Shown piece by piece: positions 33,604-41,808 of a stretch of 64,000 nt of DNA. Source of the DNA: Thalassotalea insulae (GTDB taxonomy: Bacteria > Pseudomonadota > Gammaproteobacteria > Enterobacterales > Alteromonadaceae). Position numbers and translations under genes: made by a program. The notes below the pieces were generated by a model. The model did no database searches and was not told the DNA's origin. It saw only the letters and a program-made list of their open reading frames with translations. Within the stretch, counting starts at the first letter, position 1, and each line of letters starts with the position of its first letter. Where the stretch lies: the NCBI RefSeq assembly GCF_030161395.1, contig NZ_BSST01000001.1, positions 2,976,001-3,040,000 on the forward strand. Reading direction: 5' to 3'.

Positions 33604-35205
33604 ATGACTAACTATCGCCAAGAAATTGAAAATTTAACCACACAACTGGGGTCACAAAAAACATGGCAAGCGATTAATCCTGAATCTGTTGCTCGTATGC
33701 GCATGCAAAACGGGTTTAAAACCGGGCTGGATATTGCTAAATATACGGCTGCCATTATGCGCAAAGACATGGAAGCTTATGATCAAGACCCGAGCAAATA
33801 CACACAGTCACTAGGTTGCTGGCATGGATTTATCGGTCAACAAAAAATGATTTCAATTAAAAAGCATTTTGAAAATACTGATCGTCGTTATTTGTATCTT
33901 TCTGGTTGGATGGTAGCGGCACTACGCTCTGAATTTGGTCCTTTACCGGATCAGTCAATGCATGAAAAAACATCTGTTGCTGGTTTGATTAAGGAACTAT
34001 ATACCTTTTTACGTCAGGCGGATGCTCGTGAACTTGGCGGGTTATTTCGAGAGTTAGATGCAGCGCGAACAGCTGGTGATCAACTCAAGGAAGTAGAAAT
34101 ACAAGCGAAAATAGATGGTTATGTCACTCATGTTGTGCCAATCATCGCCGATATTGATGCCGGCTTTGGTAATGCCGAAGCGACTTATTTAATGGCTAAA
34201 CAAATGATTGAAGCGGGGGCTTGCTGCATTCAAATTGAAAACCAGGTGTCAGATGAAAAACAATGCGGTCATCAGGATGGTAAAGTAACAGTGCCTCATG
34301 AAGATTTTCTAGCAAAAATCAATGCTGTGCGTTATGCCTTTATGGAACTTGGCGTTGACGATGGTGTGATAGTGGCCCGCACTGATTCTTTGGGAGCCGG
34401 GCTAACTAAGCAGATCGCCGTTACTAAAGAGCCTGGAGACTTAGGCGATCAATACAATAGCTTCTTAGATTGTGATGAAGTGAGTGAAGCAGAGTTAACT
34501 AATGGTGATGTTATTATTAAGCAAAATGGCAAACTAGTTCGACCTAAGCGTTTACCTAGCAATCTTTATCAATTTAAAAAAGGCACAGGTGAAGCACGCT
34601 GTGTACTAGATTGTATTACTTCATTGCAAAATGGTGCTGACTTAATCTGGATTGAAACGGAGAAACCGCATATTGGTCAGATTGGTGGCATGGTGAGAGA
34701 GATCCGTAAAGTAGTGCCAAATGCCAAGTTAGTTTATAACAATTCGCCGTCTTTTAACTGGACACTAAATTTCCGTCAGCAAGTATTCGATGATATGGCG
34801 GAAGCCGGACAAGATGTTACCCAATACGATAAAGAGCGTTTAATGAGTGCTGACTATGATAATACCGAGTTAGCAAAAGTCGCCGATGAACGTATTCGTA
34901 CCTTCCAGTTAGATGCTGCAAAAGAGGCGGGTATATTCCATCACTTGATCACCTTGCCAACTTATCATACAGCAGCGTTGTCAACAGATAACCTAGCGAA
35001 GGAATATTTTGGTGAACAGGGGATGTTAGGTTATGTCTTAAACGTTCAGCGTCAAGAAATCCGTCAAGGGATCGCCTGTGTAAAACATCAAAATATGGCT
35101 GGTTCAGATATGGGAGATGATCATAAAGAATACTTTGCCGGTGAAGCCGCTTTAAAAGCTGCGGGTAAAGACAATACGATGAATCAGTTTGCGAATATCG
35201 CCTGA
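33604..35205 (+). CDS. aceA: Isocitrate lyase
   Basis: 533 residues from the ATG at 33604 (an in-frame GTG at 33586 lies before the ribosome site). It belongs to the long isocitrate lyase class of about 530 residues known from Pseudomonas and marine gammaproteobacteria, not the 434-residue E. coli form. It cleaves isocitrate to succinate and glyoxylate. Conserved segments: SLGCWHGFIGQQKM, PIIADIDAGFGNAEATY, the active-site loop as KQCGHQDGK (KxCGH), VIVARTDSLGAG and YNNSPSFNW. With malate synthase G it completes the glyoxylate shunt. A terminator follows at 35231-35268. Confidence 0.96.
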   Translation: MTNYRQEIENLTTQLGSQKTWQAINPESVARMRMQNGFKTGLDIAKYTAAIMRKDMEAYDQDPSKYTQSLGCWHGFIGQQKMISIKKHFENTDRRYLYLSGWMVAALRSEFGPLPDQSMHEKTSVAGLIKELYTFLRQADARELGGLFRELDAARTAGDQLKEVEIQAKIDGYVTHVVPIIADIDAGFGNAEATYLMAKQMIEAGACCIQIENQVSDEKQCGHQDGKVTVPHEDFLAKINAVRYAFMELGVDDGVIVARTDSLGAGLTKQIAVTKEPGDLGDQYNSFLDCDEVSEAELTNGDVIIKQNGKLVRPKRLPSNLYQFKKGTGEARCVLDCITSLQNGADLIWIETEKPHIGQIGGMVREIRKVVPNAKLVYNNSPSFNWTLNFRQQVFDDMAEAGQDVTQYDKERLMSADYDNTELAKVADERIRTFQLDAAKEAGIFHHLITLPTYHTAALSTDNLAKEYFGEQGMLGYVLNVQRQEIRQGIACVKHQNMAGSDMGDDHKEYFAGEAALKAAGKDNTMNQFANIA

Positions 35206-35230
35206 TAGCATACTTGCATAGCAAAAACTA

Positions 35231-35268
35231 AAAAGCGCTGTTGAATTAAATAAAGGCAGCGCTTTTTT
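35231..35268 (+). terminator. Terminator of aceA
   Basis: Arms AAAAGCGCTG (35231-35240) and CAGCGCTTTT (35257-35266), 16-base loop, ending in a six-T run. Confidence 0.9.
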
Positions 35269-35310
35269 GATCGTGGAAAGATATTGCTATTTTTTATCAA
35301 CTCAGTAGAA

Positions 35311-35330
35311 TACTGTTATTATATACAGTT
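35311..35330 (+). promoter_or_regulatory. LexA (SOS) box of yebG
   Basis: TACTGTTATTATATACAGTT has the CTG-N10-CAG core with an AT-rich centre and matches the gammaproteobacterial LexA consensus at nearly all positions. It lies 104 bp before the yebG start. YebG is a known SOS gene in E. coli, so site and gene support each other. Confidence 0.85.
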
Positions 35331-35433
35331 TTAGTGGCGTTGTATTGAGTGATTTATCATCACTTTAATTGCGCCAGCGCCTAATTTAAGATAAAACGAG
35401 CAATATTACATTTGGTTAATTTAAGGGAAAGCA

Positions 35434-35739
35434 ATGGCAGTTGAAAGTCGATTTGTTGTCATAAGACAAGGTGTGGAGGTAGAAACATTTATGGATAAGA
35501 AAGCCGCAGACGAATATGACAAGATGTTAGATATGGCGGACAATCTTGCTGATATGTTTGAAACTGCACCGGTAGAGTTATCTGAAGCTGTTCGTGAAGA
35601 ACTAAGTATTTATCTGGCCAAGCACCGTGAAGAAGTATTGATTGCCTTGCAGGCGAAAAAGCCTAAACCTGTTAAAAAGCCTGCCGCAAAAAAAATACCG
35701 GAAAAAGTCAGTGATAATAAAACAGATGACGCCGCATAG
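35434..35739 (+). CDS. yebG: YebG family DNA damage-inducible protein
   Basis: 101 residues. The N-terminus MAVESRFVVIRQGVEVETFMDKKAADEYDKMLD matches YebG (about 96 residues in E. coli), and the C-terminus is a Lys/Pro-rich tail (KKPKPVKKPAAKK). Its biochemical role is not settled; in E. coli it is induced by DNA damage under LexA. The LexA box at 35311-35330 fits this. AAGGGAAAG precedes the ATG. Confidence 0.9.
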   Translation: MAVESRFVVIRQGVEVETFMDKKAADEYDKMLDMADNLADMFETAPVELSEAVREELSIYLAKHREEVLIALQAKKPKPVKKPAAKKIPEKVSDNKTDDAA

Positions 35740-35789
35740 TGAGTTAATTGCTCAGTTGAACAATAACAGACAAACATTGATTAAATGTC

Positions 35790-36506
35790 GTGCTTGATTA
35801 TCAGCTAATCAGAAGTGCCCGGCGTAAAAGCATTGCTCTACAAATAACCTCAGGCCAGCTGGTGGTCAGAGCTCCCCTTGGTGTGGCTGAAAGTTACATT
35901 GAACAGCTGATATCACGTAAAAGACCATGGATTTTAGCTAAGCTGCAATTGGCCCAGCAAAATCATTTAGCTGATATTGAGAGTATTAATCAACTCAAGC
36001 ATGGCGGATTGCTGTGGTCAAAAGGAGTGAAGAAACAGCTAAATATCACTTTTTCTCAACAAAGCATAATCACTGAAGATAGTCATACCATCACTGTAAC
36101 ACTCAAAAAACGCTATCAAGCAGTAAGTGAACAGGCACAACAACGCCAATTAAAAAAACAGCTGGAACTTTGGTTCAAGCAACAGCTTGAGCAAATAATC
36201 GAGCAAAGATTCGTAAGATTAACTCAACAAATACAATTAACCCCGAGTGCGGTTAAAATCAGACGTTATAAAGCGCGCTGGGGCAGTTGTGATAACCGCG
36301 GTTTAGTCAGTTTTAACTATTTGTTGGCGATGGTGCCAGATTGGGTTATCGATTATGTGATTATTCATGAACTTTGTCATTTAAAACACCTTAACCATAG
36401 CGCTGATTTTTGGCGTTTAGTTGAACGCTATTCTCCTAACTACCAAGATGCTAAGCATTGGCTTAAACAACATCAAGCTTATCTTATCTGGCCGTGCAAG
36501 ATTTAA
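35790..36506 (+). CDS. YgjP-like M48-type metallopeptidase domain protein
   Basis: 238 residues from a GTG start. The N-terminal beta-rich part (RSARRKSIALQIT, VRAPLGVAESYIEQLI) is typical of the DUF45/YgjP family. The C-terminus carries YKARWGSCDNRGLVSFNYLLAM and the zinc motif HELCHLKHLNHSADFW, an HExxH-type site written HELCH with a further His. E. coli YgjP has been reported to hydrolyse UTP, so peptidase function should not be assumed. It starts 50 bp after yebG on the same strand; cotranscription is possible. Confidence 0.88.
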   Translation: MLDYQLIRSARRKSIALQITSGQLVVRAPLGVAESYIEQLISRKRPWILAKLQLAQQNHLADIESINQLKHGGLLWSKGVKKQLNITFSQQSIITEDSHTITVTLKKRYQAVSEQAQQRQLKKQLELWFKQQLEQIIEQRFVRLTQQIQLTPSAVKIRRYKARWGSCDNRGLVSFNYLLAMVPDWVIDYVIIHELCHLKHLNHSADFWRLVERYSPNYQDAKHWLKQHQAYLIWPCKI

Positions 36507-36730
36507 AAAATAGACCATAATAATTAAGACGTTATTGCAGATTTCTATTGCTATAAGCATATTTTTTTTGCGAATTGACGTCTAATATTTTTATGCTTGT
36601 TGCGTATAACCTAAGCGTTTTACGCGTATTTTAAGGATATTGGCATAAAATTTGTTTGTTTAAAGTACTGATTATAAAAAATAATAATAGTGTCAGTTAT
36701 TTGACTGCAAACTAATAGTGAGGAGTTATC

Positions 36731-36826
36731 ATGAAAATGCGTCGTTACAACTGGAAAATAGCAACGGTTTATATCGTATCTGCTACTGCTTCATTGGTTG
36801 TTTTACAGTATTTAATTAATTTGTAA
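36731..36826 (+). CDS. Small single-pass membrane protein, 31 residues
   Basis: A short ORF, MKMRRYNWKIATVYIVSATA then SLVVLQYLINL. It has a basic N-terminus and one hydrophobic helix, the build of bacterial small membrane proteins. AGGAG at 36721-36725 is spaced 5 bases from the ATG, a strong translation signal for such a short frame. No family recognised. It stands alone in a 673-bp gap between the YgjP-like gene and the response regulator operon. Confidence 0.55.
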   Translation: MKMRRYNWKIATVYIVSATASLVVLQYLINL

Positions 36827-37179
36827 CTGTGCCAATAGTTAAATAACCTCTGTTTCGCATATTTAATGCGTTTCTAGCAGTTATTTTCACTCATTTTCGT
36901 GTTTTTTGCATGAAATAGCGGGCTATTCCTACATCAAACCGTCTTGAATTGCGATAAAAAATAAAAGATAAGCAAGGTTATTGTTTATTTATTGTCTTAT
37001 ATTTTAAGTGATTGTTACGTGGTTTAAGGTCAGGTTATCAGAGCAACTTTGCTGGCTGTTGTCTGCAAAGGGCTAGTCGTTTAAAAAAAAATCAATATCA
37101 GGTTAATTAATCATTAACACTTAGGCTATTTTAAGGTAAATTAATAGGACAAAAATAATAATATAGGAATAGCCATTTC
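36827..37179. other. AT-rich intergenic region before RR-CheC-DGC operon
   Basis: 353 bp with no ORF carrying a ribosome site. A short hairpin CGCAT/ATGCG (about 36857-36871) follows the small ORF. The last 100 bp must hold the promoter of the response regulator operon; I cannot assign a sigma factor to it. Confidence 0.5.
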
Positions 37180-37545
37180 ATGAGCTCGTCAGTATTAATC
37201 TGTGATGACTCGAATTTAGCGCGTAAACAAGTATTGCGCAGTTTACCTGAATCACTATCGTCTAATGCTCAGCTGGCCACTAATGGGGCTGAAGCACTTG
37301 AATTACTTAATAAGCAAAAATTTGATGCTCTGTTTTTGGATCTGACAATGCCTGAGCTTGATGGTGTTGGTGTATTAGAAGGGATCAAACAAGCTGGTAT
37401 AAAGGTTAATGTTTTTGTTATCTCTGCTGATATCCAACCAGAAATGCAAAACAAAGTATTGCAGTTGGGGGCGAAAGCTTTTTTACGTAAGCCGGTTCAA
37501 ATAGATGTCTTAAATAATCATTTGCAAGAATATGGCTTAGTATGA
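37180..37545 (+). CDS. Single-domain CheY-like response regulator
   Basis: 121 residues, receiver only. Acidic pair in LICDDSN, phospho-acceptor Asp in ALFLDLTMPELDG (about residue 53), and Lys in AFLRKPVQ. No output domain, so it signals by protein contact. Its stop overlaps the start of the CheC gene by 4 bp (ATGA). In this operon it is likely the substrate of the adjacent CheC-type phosphatase and may control the diguanylate cyclase. Confidence 0.93.
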   Translation: MSSSVLICDDSNLARKQVLRSLPESLSSNAQLATNGAEALELLNKQKFDALFLDLTMPELDGVGVLEGIKQAGIKVNVFVISADIQPEMQNKVLQLGAKAFLRKPVQIDVLNNHLQEYGLV

Positions 37546-38150
37546 CCCATTTGACTCTAACCGAAGAACAGCAAGATTGCTTACAAGAAATTATTAATGT
37601 TGCCATGGGTCAGGCAAGCGATCAACTTGCCCGTTATTTGGATACCTTCGTCTACTTAAAGGTTCCTAGTATTGAACAAGTGAGCTCGCAGCATTTAACT
37701 GATGCTTTACATCAGGAAGAGCAAGCCGTTGCTGTTGTTAGTCAGGGTTTTTTCGGTTATGAAGGGATTCGCGGCGAAGCCCTATTGATGTATAAACCGA
37801 AAGATTCAGATCGTTTGGCGGATTTATTAGGTTATGAGCCAGACGAACTCTCGGTTGAAGAACAGATCATTGACTTAAGCTCAATTTTGACGACAACGTT
37901 TTTAAATGTCTTTGCTAGTCAGATTGATAATCAAATGTCGTATAGTGCCCCGAGGTTGTTGTCATCAACAACATCGGCTATTTCTGAGCATGTTGATCAT
38001 CAATCATTTAGCTGGGACGTCGCACTAAAAGTAAAGATCAGCTATCAAGTGACGGACTATTCCTTTAACTGCGACATGATTTTATTGATCCCTGAATCCG
38101 CAATTGTCCATATAGTTGCAGTGATTGACCGGATATTGGAAGCATACTAA
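37542..38150 (+). CDS. CheC-like phosphatase-family protein
   Basis: 202 residues of the CheC/CheX/FliY fold. The N-terminal active helix has the E-x2-N type motif in LQEIINVAMGQASDQLA. The corresponding helix in the second half, DLSSILTTTFLNVFASQ, lacks an evident ExxN, so one active centre is likely. These proteins dephosphorylate CheY-like regulators. Start overlaps the regulator stop (4 bp), and its stop overlaps the diguanylate cyclase start (1 bp), so the three genes are translationally coupled. Confidence 0.85.
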   Translation: MTHLTLTEEQQDCLQEIINVAMGQASDQLARYLDTFVYLKVPSIEQVSSQHLTDALHQEEQAVAVVSQGFFGYEGIRGEALLMYKPKDSDRLADLLGYEPDELSVEEQIIDLSSILTTTFLNVFASQIDNQMSYSAPRLLSSTTSAISEHVDHQSFSWDVALKVKISYQVTDYSFNCDMILLIPESAIVHIVAVIDRILEAY

Positions 38151-39103
38151 TGTCGGTAAGTGTTTGTAATCTCATTGCTGAACAACTCAATACCGGAATT
38201 TTAGTCGTAGATGTCGATTTCACTATTACCGAATGGAATCGCTATTTACAAATTCATGCCAATAAAAGCGCTGAGCAGGTACTTGGACGAGTAATTTTTG
38301 ATGTTTTTCCTGAACTCCCTCGTAAGTGGTTTGAACGCAAGTTGTCAAGCGTAGTGCAATTACGTACAACCAGCTTTTGTTCTTGGGAACAGCGTCATCA
38401 TTTATTTGAGCTGCCCCATACTAGACCGATTACTACAGATAGCCACTTTATGGCGCAAAACTGTACTTTCTTGCCGATTGAGAATGACGGAGAAATTACA
38501 CATATCTGCATTTTGATAGAAGATGCTACCGATGTCTGTCATTACCAGTCCAAGCTTAATAAAGCGCTCGAAGATTTAGCTAAGGCCAACAAAATAGATG
38601 GCCTAACACAAATTTTCAATCGTAAGCACTGGGAAGAATGTTTAGCGAAAGAGTTCGCCCGTGCACGACGTTATCAACACGGTTTAGCCTTGATCATGTT
38701 TGATCTGGACCATTTTAAGCTACTCAATGATACCTATGGTCATCAGTGTGGTGATATGGTGTTAATTGAAACGGCTAAACTAATTCAGTCGTTATTGCGC
38801 ATTTGTGATCAGTTTGGTCGCTATGGCGGAGAGGAATTTGCCGTGATTTTGCCGGAAACGGATCTGATTGGTGCTATTGATGTCGCAGAACGTATTCGTA
38901 CCAGCCTGGAAAAATTAACGATAGAATACCAGGGTGAGCAGATTGATTTTTCTGCCAGTGTTGGTGTGGCTATGATGACAGCAGAAGATCAACGTTATGA
39001 AGACTTGATTTCAAATGCTGATATTGCATTATATCAAGCAAAAAGTTCAGGCCGAAATAAAGTATGTGTGACAAAAGATGTGGTTAATTGTTTAGCTATG
39101 TAA
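38150..39103 (+). CDS. PAS-GGDEF diguanylate cyclase
   Basis: 317 residues. The N-terminal PAS domain (about 10-130) begins IAEQLNTGILVVDVDFTITEWN. The GGDEF domain (about 150-310) has the active site RYGGEEFAVILPE and inhibitory RxxD (RICD) nine residues before GGEEF, so it should make c-di-GMP and be product-inhibited. No membrane segment. Last gene of the regulator-CheC-DGC operon; start codon overlaps the previous stop (TAATG). Confidence 0.94.
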   Translation: MSVSVCNLIAEQLNTGILVVDVDFTITEWNRYLQIHANKSAEQVLGRVIFDVFPELPRKWFERKLSSVVQLRTTSFCSWEQRHHLFELPHTRPITTDSHFMAQNCTFLPIENDGEITHICILIEDATDVCHYQSKLNKALEDLAKANKIDGLTQIFNRKHWEECLAKEFARARRYQHGLALIMFDLDHFKLLNDTYGHQCGDMVLIETAKLIQSLLRICDQFGRYGGEEFAVILPETDLIGAIDVAERIRTSLEKLTIEYQGEQIDFSASVGVAMMTAEDQRYEDLISNADIALYQAKSSGRNKVCVTKDVVNCLAM

Positions 39104-39202
39104 ATATCTATACGATTTTTGCTTGTGTTTATTCATAAATCATCTAATCCTATTCATTTTAACTAGTTGACAGAAAATTACATTTAGGGCATTTTATATC
39201 TC

Positions 39203-39274
39203 ATGAAAACTATTATTCGTCACACCAGCATTATTATTACTACCACCCTCACCGGGATGGTGGTCATTGGCTGA
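39203..39274 (+). CDS. thrL: thr operon leader peptide
   Basis: 23 codons. The peptide MKTIIRHTSIIITTTLTGMV then VIG contains six Thr and six Ile codons, the two amino acids that control thrABC by attenuation in enteric bacteria. It is directly followed by an attenuator hairpin (39298-39330) and then thrA. The ribosome site is weak (AGGG 14 bases upstream). A TTGACA hexamer is at 39167-39172. An inverted repeat ACCACC/GGTGGT (39242-39264) overlaps the leader end and may be the pause hairpin. Confidence 0.85.
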   Translation: MKTIIRHTSIIITTTLTGMVVIG

Positions 39275-39297
39275 CGTGTAAAAGAAAGTATTTTATC

Positions 39298-39332
39298 AAA
39301 GCCCGTGACCATTAAGGTTCCGGGCTTTTTTT
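39298..39332 (+). terminator. thr attenuator terminator
   Basis: Stem GCCCG (39301-39305) with CGGGC (39321-39325), continued inside by ACC/GGT around ATTAA, then seven T residues. Located between the thrL stop and thrA, so it works as the transcription attenuator. Confidence 0.85.
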
Positions 39333-39351
39333 GTTTGTAGAGGAAGTAAAA

Positions 39352-41808
39352 ATGCGAGTGTTAAAATTTGGTGGATCGTCTCTGGCATCGGCTGAGCGCT
39401 TTGTTCAGGTCGCGAATATCATCAAAAATAAGAGTAGCCAGTCAGCAGTTTCCGTCGTTGTTTCTGCGCCTCAGGGAGTGACTAATCACCTTGTTGCTAT
39501 GGCTGAAAATATTGCTGATGAAATAAAATTACACAATGATCTACAACATTTTCGCACCGCAATTGAAACCATTATTGATGATTTATCAGCAAGTGTCGCG
39601 GATTTTGACTCGCATCATGCTGAACAAGTATTAGCGAACTGGGAACACCAGCTTAGCCGTTATTTGCAAGGGGCGACTATGTTGTCTTATTGCCCTGATC
39701 ATATTCGCGCCGTGATCATCAGTGTTGGTGAACGAATGAGTGTGGCCATTTTAGATTCAGTGTTAAAAGCAAATAATATTGATGTTTCGGTGATTGAACC
39801 GGAGAAATTTTTACGCACTAATGATGTCTCGTTAAATGCCTTGGCAGATCTGGTGTTATGTAAAGAAAAGTTCCTCGAGCAATACGAAAATTTAAATGCT
39901 GTGGCATTAATGCCTGGCTTTATTGGCGTTGATAGTGTCGGACAAGTTACTACATTGGGCCGTAATGGTTCAGATTATTCTGCCGCGGTATTAGCGGTAT
40001 GCGCTCAGGCGGAATGTTGTGAAATATGGACTGATGTCGATGGCGTTTATAATGCAGATCCCCGTTTAATTAAAGATGCACGTTTACTCGAATACTTATC
40101 GTATCAGGAAGCGATGGAATTATCTTATTTTGGTGCCAGCGTGCTGCATCCGAAAACGATTGGTCCCATTGCCCAGTATCATATTCCTTGTTTGATCAAA
40201 AATACCGGTAACCCTGAAGCTAAAGGAACGCTGATCGCCAATGAAAATGATCAGCAAAAACAGGTCAAAGCCATTTCAAATCTTGATGACCTGACTATGG
40301 TCAATGTTTCAGGCCCTGGCATGAAAGGTATGGTTGGTATGGCAAGCCGGGTTTTTGCCACTATGAGTCGGGAAAATATTTCTATCGTTTTGATCAGTCA
40401 ATCTTCCAGTGAGTACTGTATCAGTTTCTGTATCTATTCAGCGGACGCTAAGCTCGCTGAGCAAAGCTTAAAACAAGAGTTTGAGCTTGAGCTACTCAAT
40501 GGTTTGCTTGAGCCTTTGGATCTTCAGCAAGATTTATCGATTGTCTCTCTGGTTGGTGACGGTATGCATCATCAGCAAGGGGTAGCTGCGAAGTTCTTCA
40601 GCTCGCTTGCTCAGGCTCGTGTTAATGTAGTGGCGATAGCGCAAGACTCTTCTGAGCGCAGCATTTCTGTAGTGATTGAAAAACGTAAATGTACTGATGC
40701 CTTGAAAGTTAGTCATCAAAACTTTTTCTCTCATAAGCCAACCATTGATGTGTTTCTTGTCGGCTGTGGTGTTGTTGGTAGTGAATTGATCGCGCAAATT
40801 GCCCGCCAGCAGCCTAAGCTGAGAGAGCAAAATATCTCACTCAAAGTTTATGGTATCGCCAATAGTAAAGGCATGGTGTTTGATAAAGAGGGCATTGATT
40901 TAGAAAACTGGCAGCAATTGTTAGGTAAAGAAGCGGTTGCTGTGACCGCAGATAATATCAAGGAGTTTGTCAGAGATAATCATTTAATCAATCCTGTGTT
41001 GGTAGACTCTACTTCAAATGAAGAACTTGCTATGAGCTATGTTGATTTTATCGAACAAGGCTTTCATGTCGTTACACCAAATAAAAAAGCCAATACTGAT
41101 TCGTGGCAGTATTATCAGGCGATCAGACAAGCAACGCAGAAAACTAATCGTCGTTTCCTGTATGAAACGACGGTTGGTGCTGGTTTACCTGTGATTGATA
41201 CCCTGCAAAGTTTAATTAAGGCTGGTGATGAATTATTGCAATTTGAAGGGATTCTATCCGGTTCACTTTCTTATATTTTTGGTATGCTGGAACAGGGCAT
41301 GAGCTTATCTCAGGCAACAGCTATCGCTAAGGAAAATGGTTTTACTGAGCCTGATCCAAGAGATGACCTGAGCGGTATGGATGTCGCCCGTAAATTGCTC
41401 ATTATGGCGCGGGAAGCGGGTATGGCACTGGAACTTGCAGATATCCAAGTTGATTCGGTGTTACCGTCAGATTTTGATAGTAGTGGTGACGTTGCCACTT
41501 TTATCAATAATCTAGCTTCCCTTGATGCACCATTTGCCGAGCGAATTGAACAGGCGAAAAGTGAAGGGAAAGTATTACGTTATATCGGCACTATTATTAA
41601 TGGTAAATGCCAGGTATCGATCGATGCCGTCGGGCCTGAGCATCCGTTATATAGTATTAAAGACGGTGAAAACGCGCTGGCTATTCACAGTCGTTATTAT
41701 CAGCCATTACCGTTTGTCTTGCGTGGTTATGGCGCAGGAGCTGCGGTCACTGCCGCCGGAGTTTTTGGCGATTTATTAAGAACATTAGCCTGGGAGCAAC
41801 AGCATTAA
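39352..41808 (+). CDS. thrA: Bifunctional aspartokinase I / homoserine dehydrogenase I
   Basis: 818 residues from the ATG at 39352 (E. coli ThrA 820). Aspartokinase domain 1-290 opens with VLKFGGSSLASAERF; two ACT domains (about 315-460) give feedback control; the homoserine dehydrogenase domain (about 465-818) has VFLVGCGVVGSELI for NAD(P) and GAGLPVIDTLQSLIKAGDE with GILSGSLSYIFG. It catalyses the first and third steps of threonine synthesis from aspartate. First structural gene after the attenuator. Its stop overlaps the thrB start (TAATG). Confidence 0.97.
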   Translation: MRVLKFGGSSLASAERFVQVANIIKNKSSQSAVSVVVSAPQGVTNHLVAMAENIADEIKLHNDLQHFRTAIETIIDDLSASVADFDSHHAEQVLANWEHQLSRYLQGATMLSYCPDHIRAVIISVGERMSVAILDSVLKANNIDVSVIEPEKFLRTNDVSLNALADLVLCKEKFLEQYENLNAVALMPGFIGVDSVGQVTTLGRNGSDYSAAVLAVCAQAECCEIWTDVDGVYNADPRLIKDARLLEYLSYQEAMELSYFGASVLHPKTIGPIAQYHIPCLIKNTGNPEAKGTLIANENDQQKQVKAISNLDDLTMVNVSGPGMKGMVGMASRVFATMSRENISIVLISQSSSEYCISFCIYSADAKLAEQSLKQEFELELLNGLLEPLDLQQDLSIVSLVGDGMHHQQGVAAKFFSSLAQARVNVVAIAQDSSERSISVVIEKRKCTDALKVSHQNFFSHKPTIDVFLVGCGVVGSELIAQIARQQPKLREQNISLKVYGIANSKGMVFDKEGIDLENWQQLLGKEAVAVTADNIKEFVRDNHLINPVLVDSTSNEELAMSYVDFIEQGFHVVTPNKKANTDSWQYYQAIRQATQKTNRRFLYETTVGAGLPVIDTLQSLIKAGDELLQFEGILSGSLSYIFGMLEQGMSLSQATAIAKENGFTEPDPRDDLSGMDVARKLLIMAREAGMALELADIQVDSVLPSDFDSSGDVATFINNLASLDAPFAERIEQAKSEGKVLRYIGTIINGKCQVSIDAVGPEHPLYSIKDGENALAIHSRYYQPLPFVLRGYGAGAAVTAAGVFGDLLRTLAWEQQH

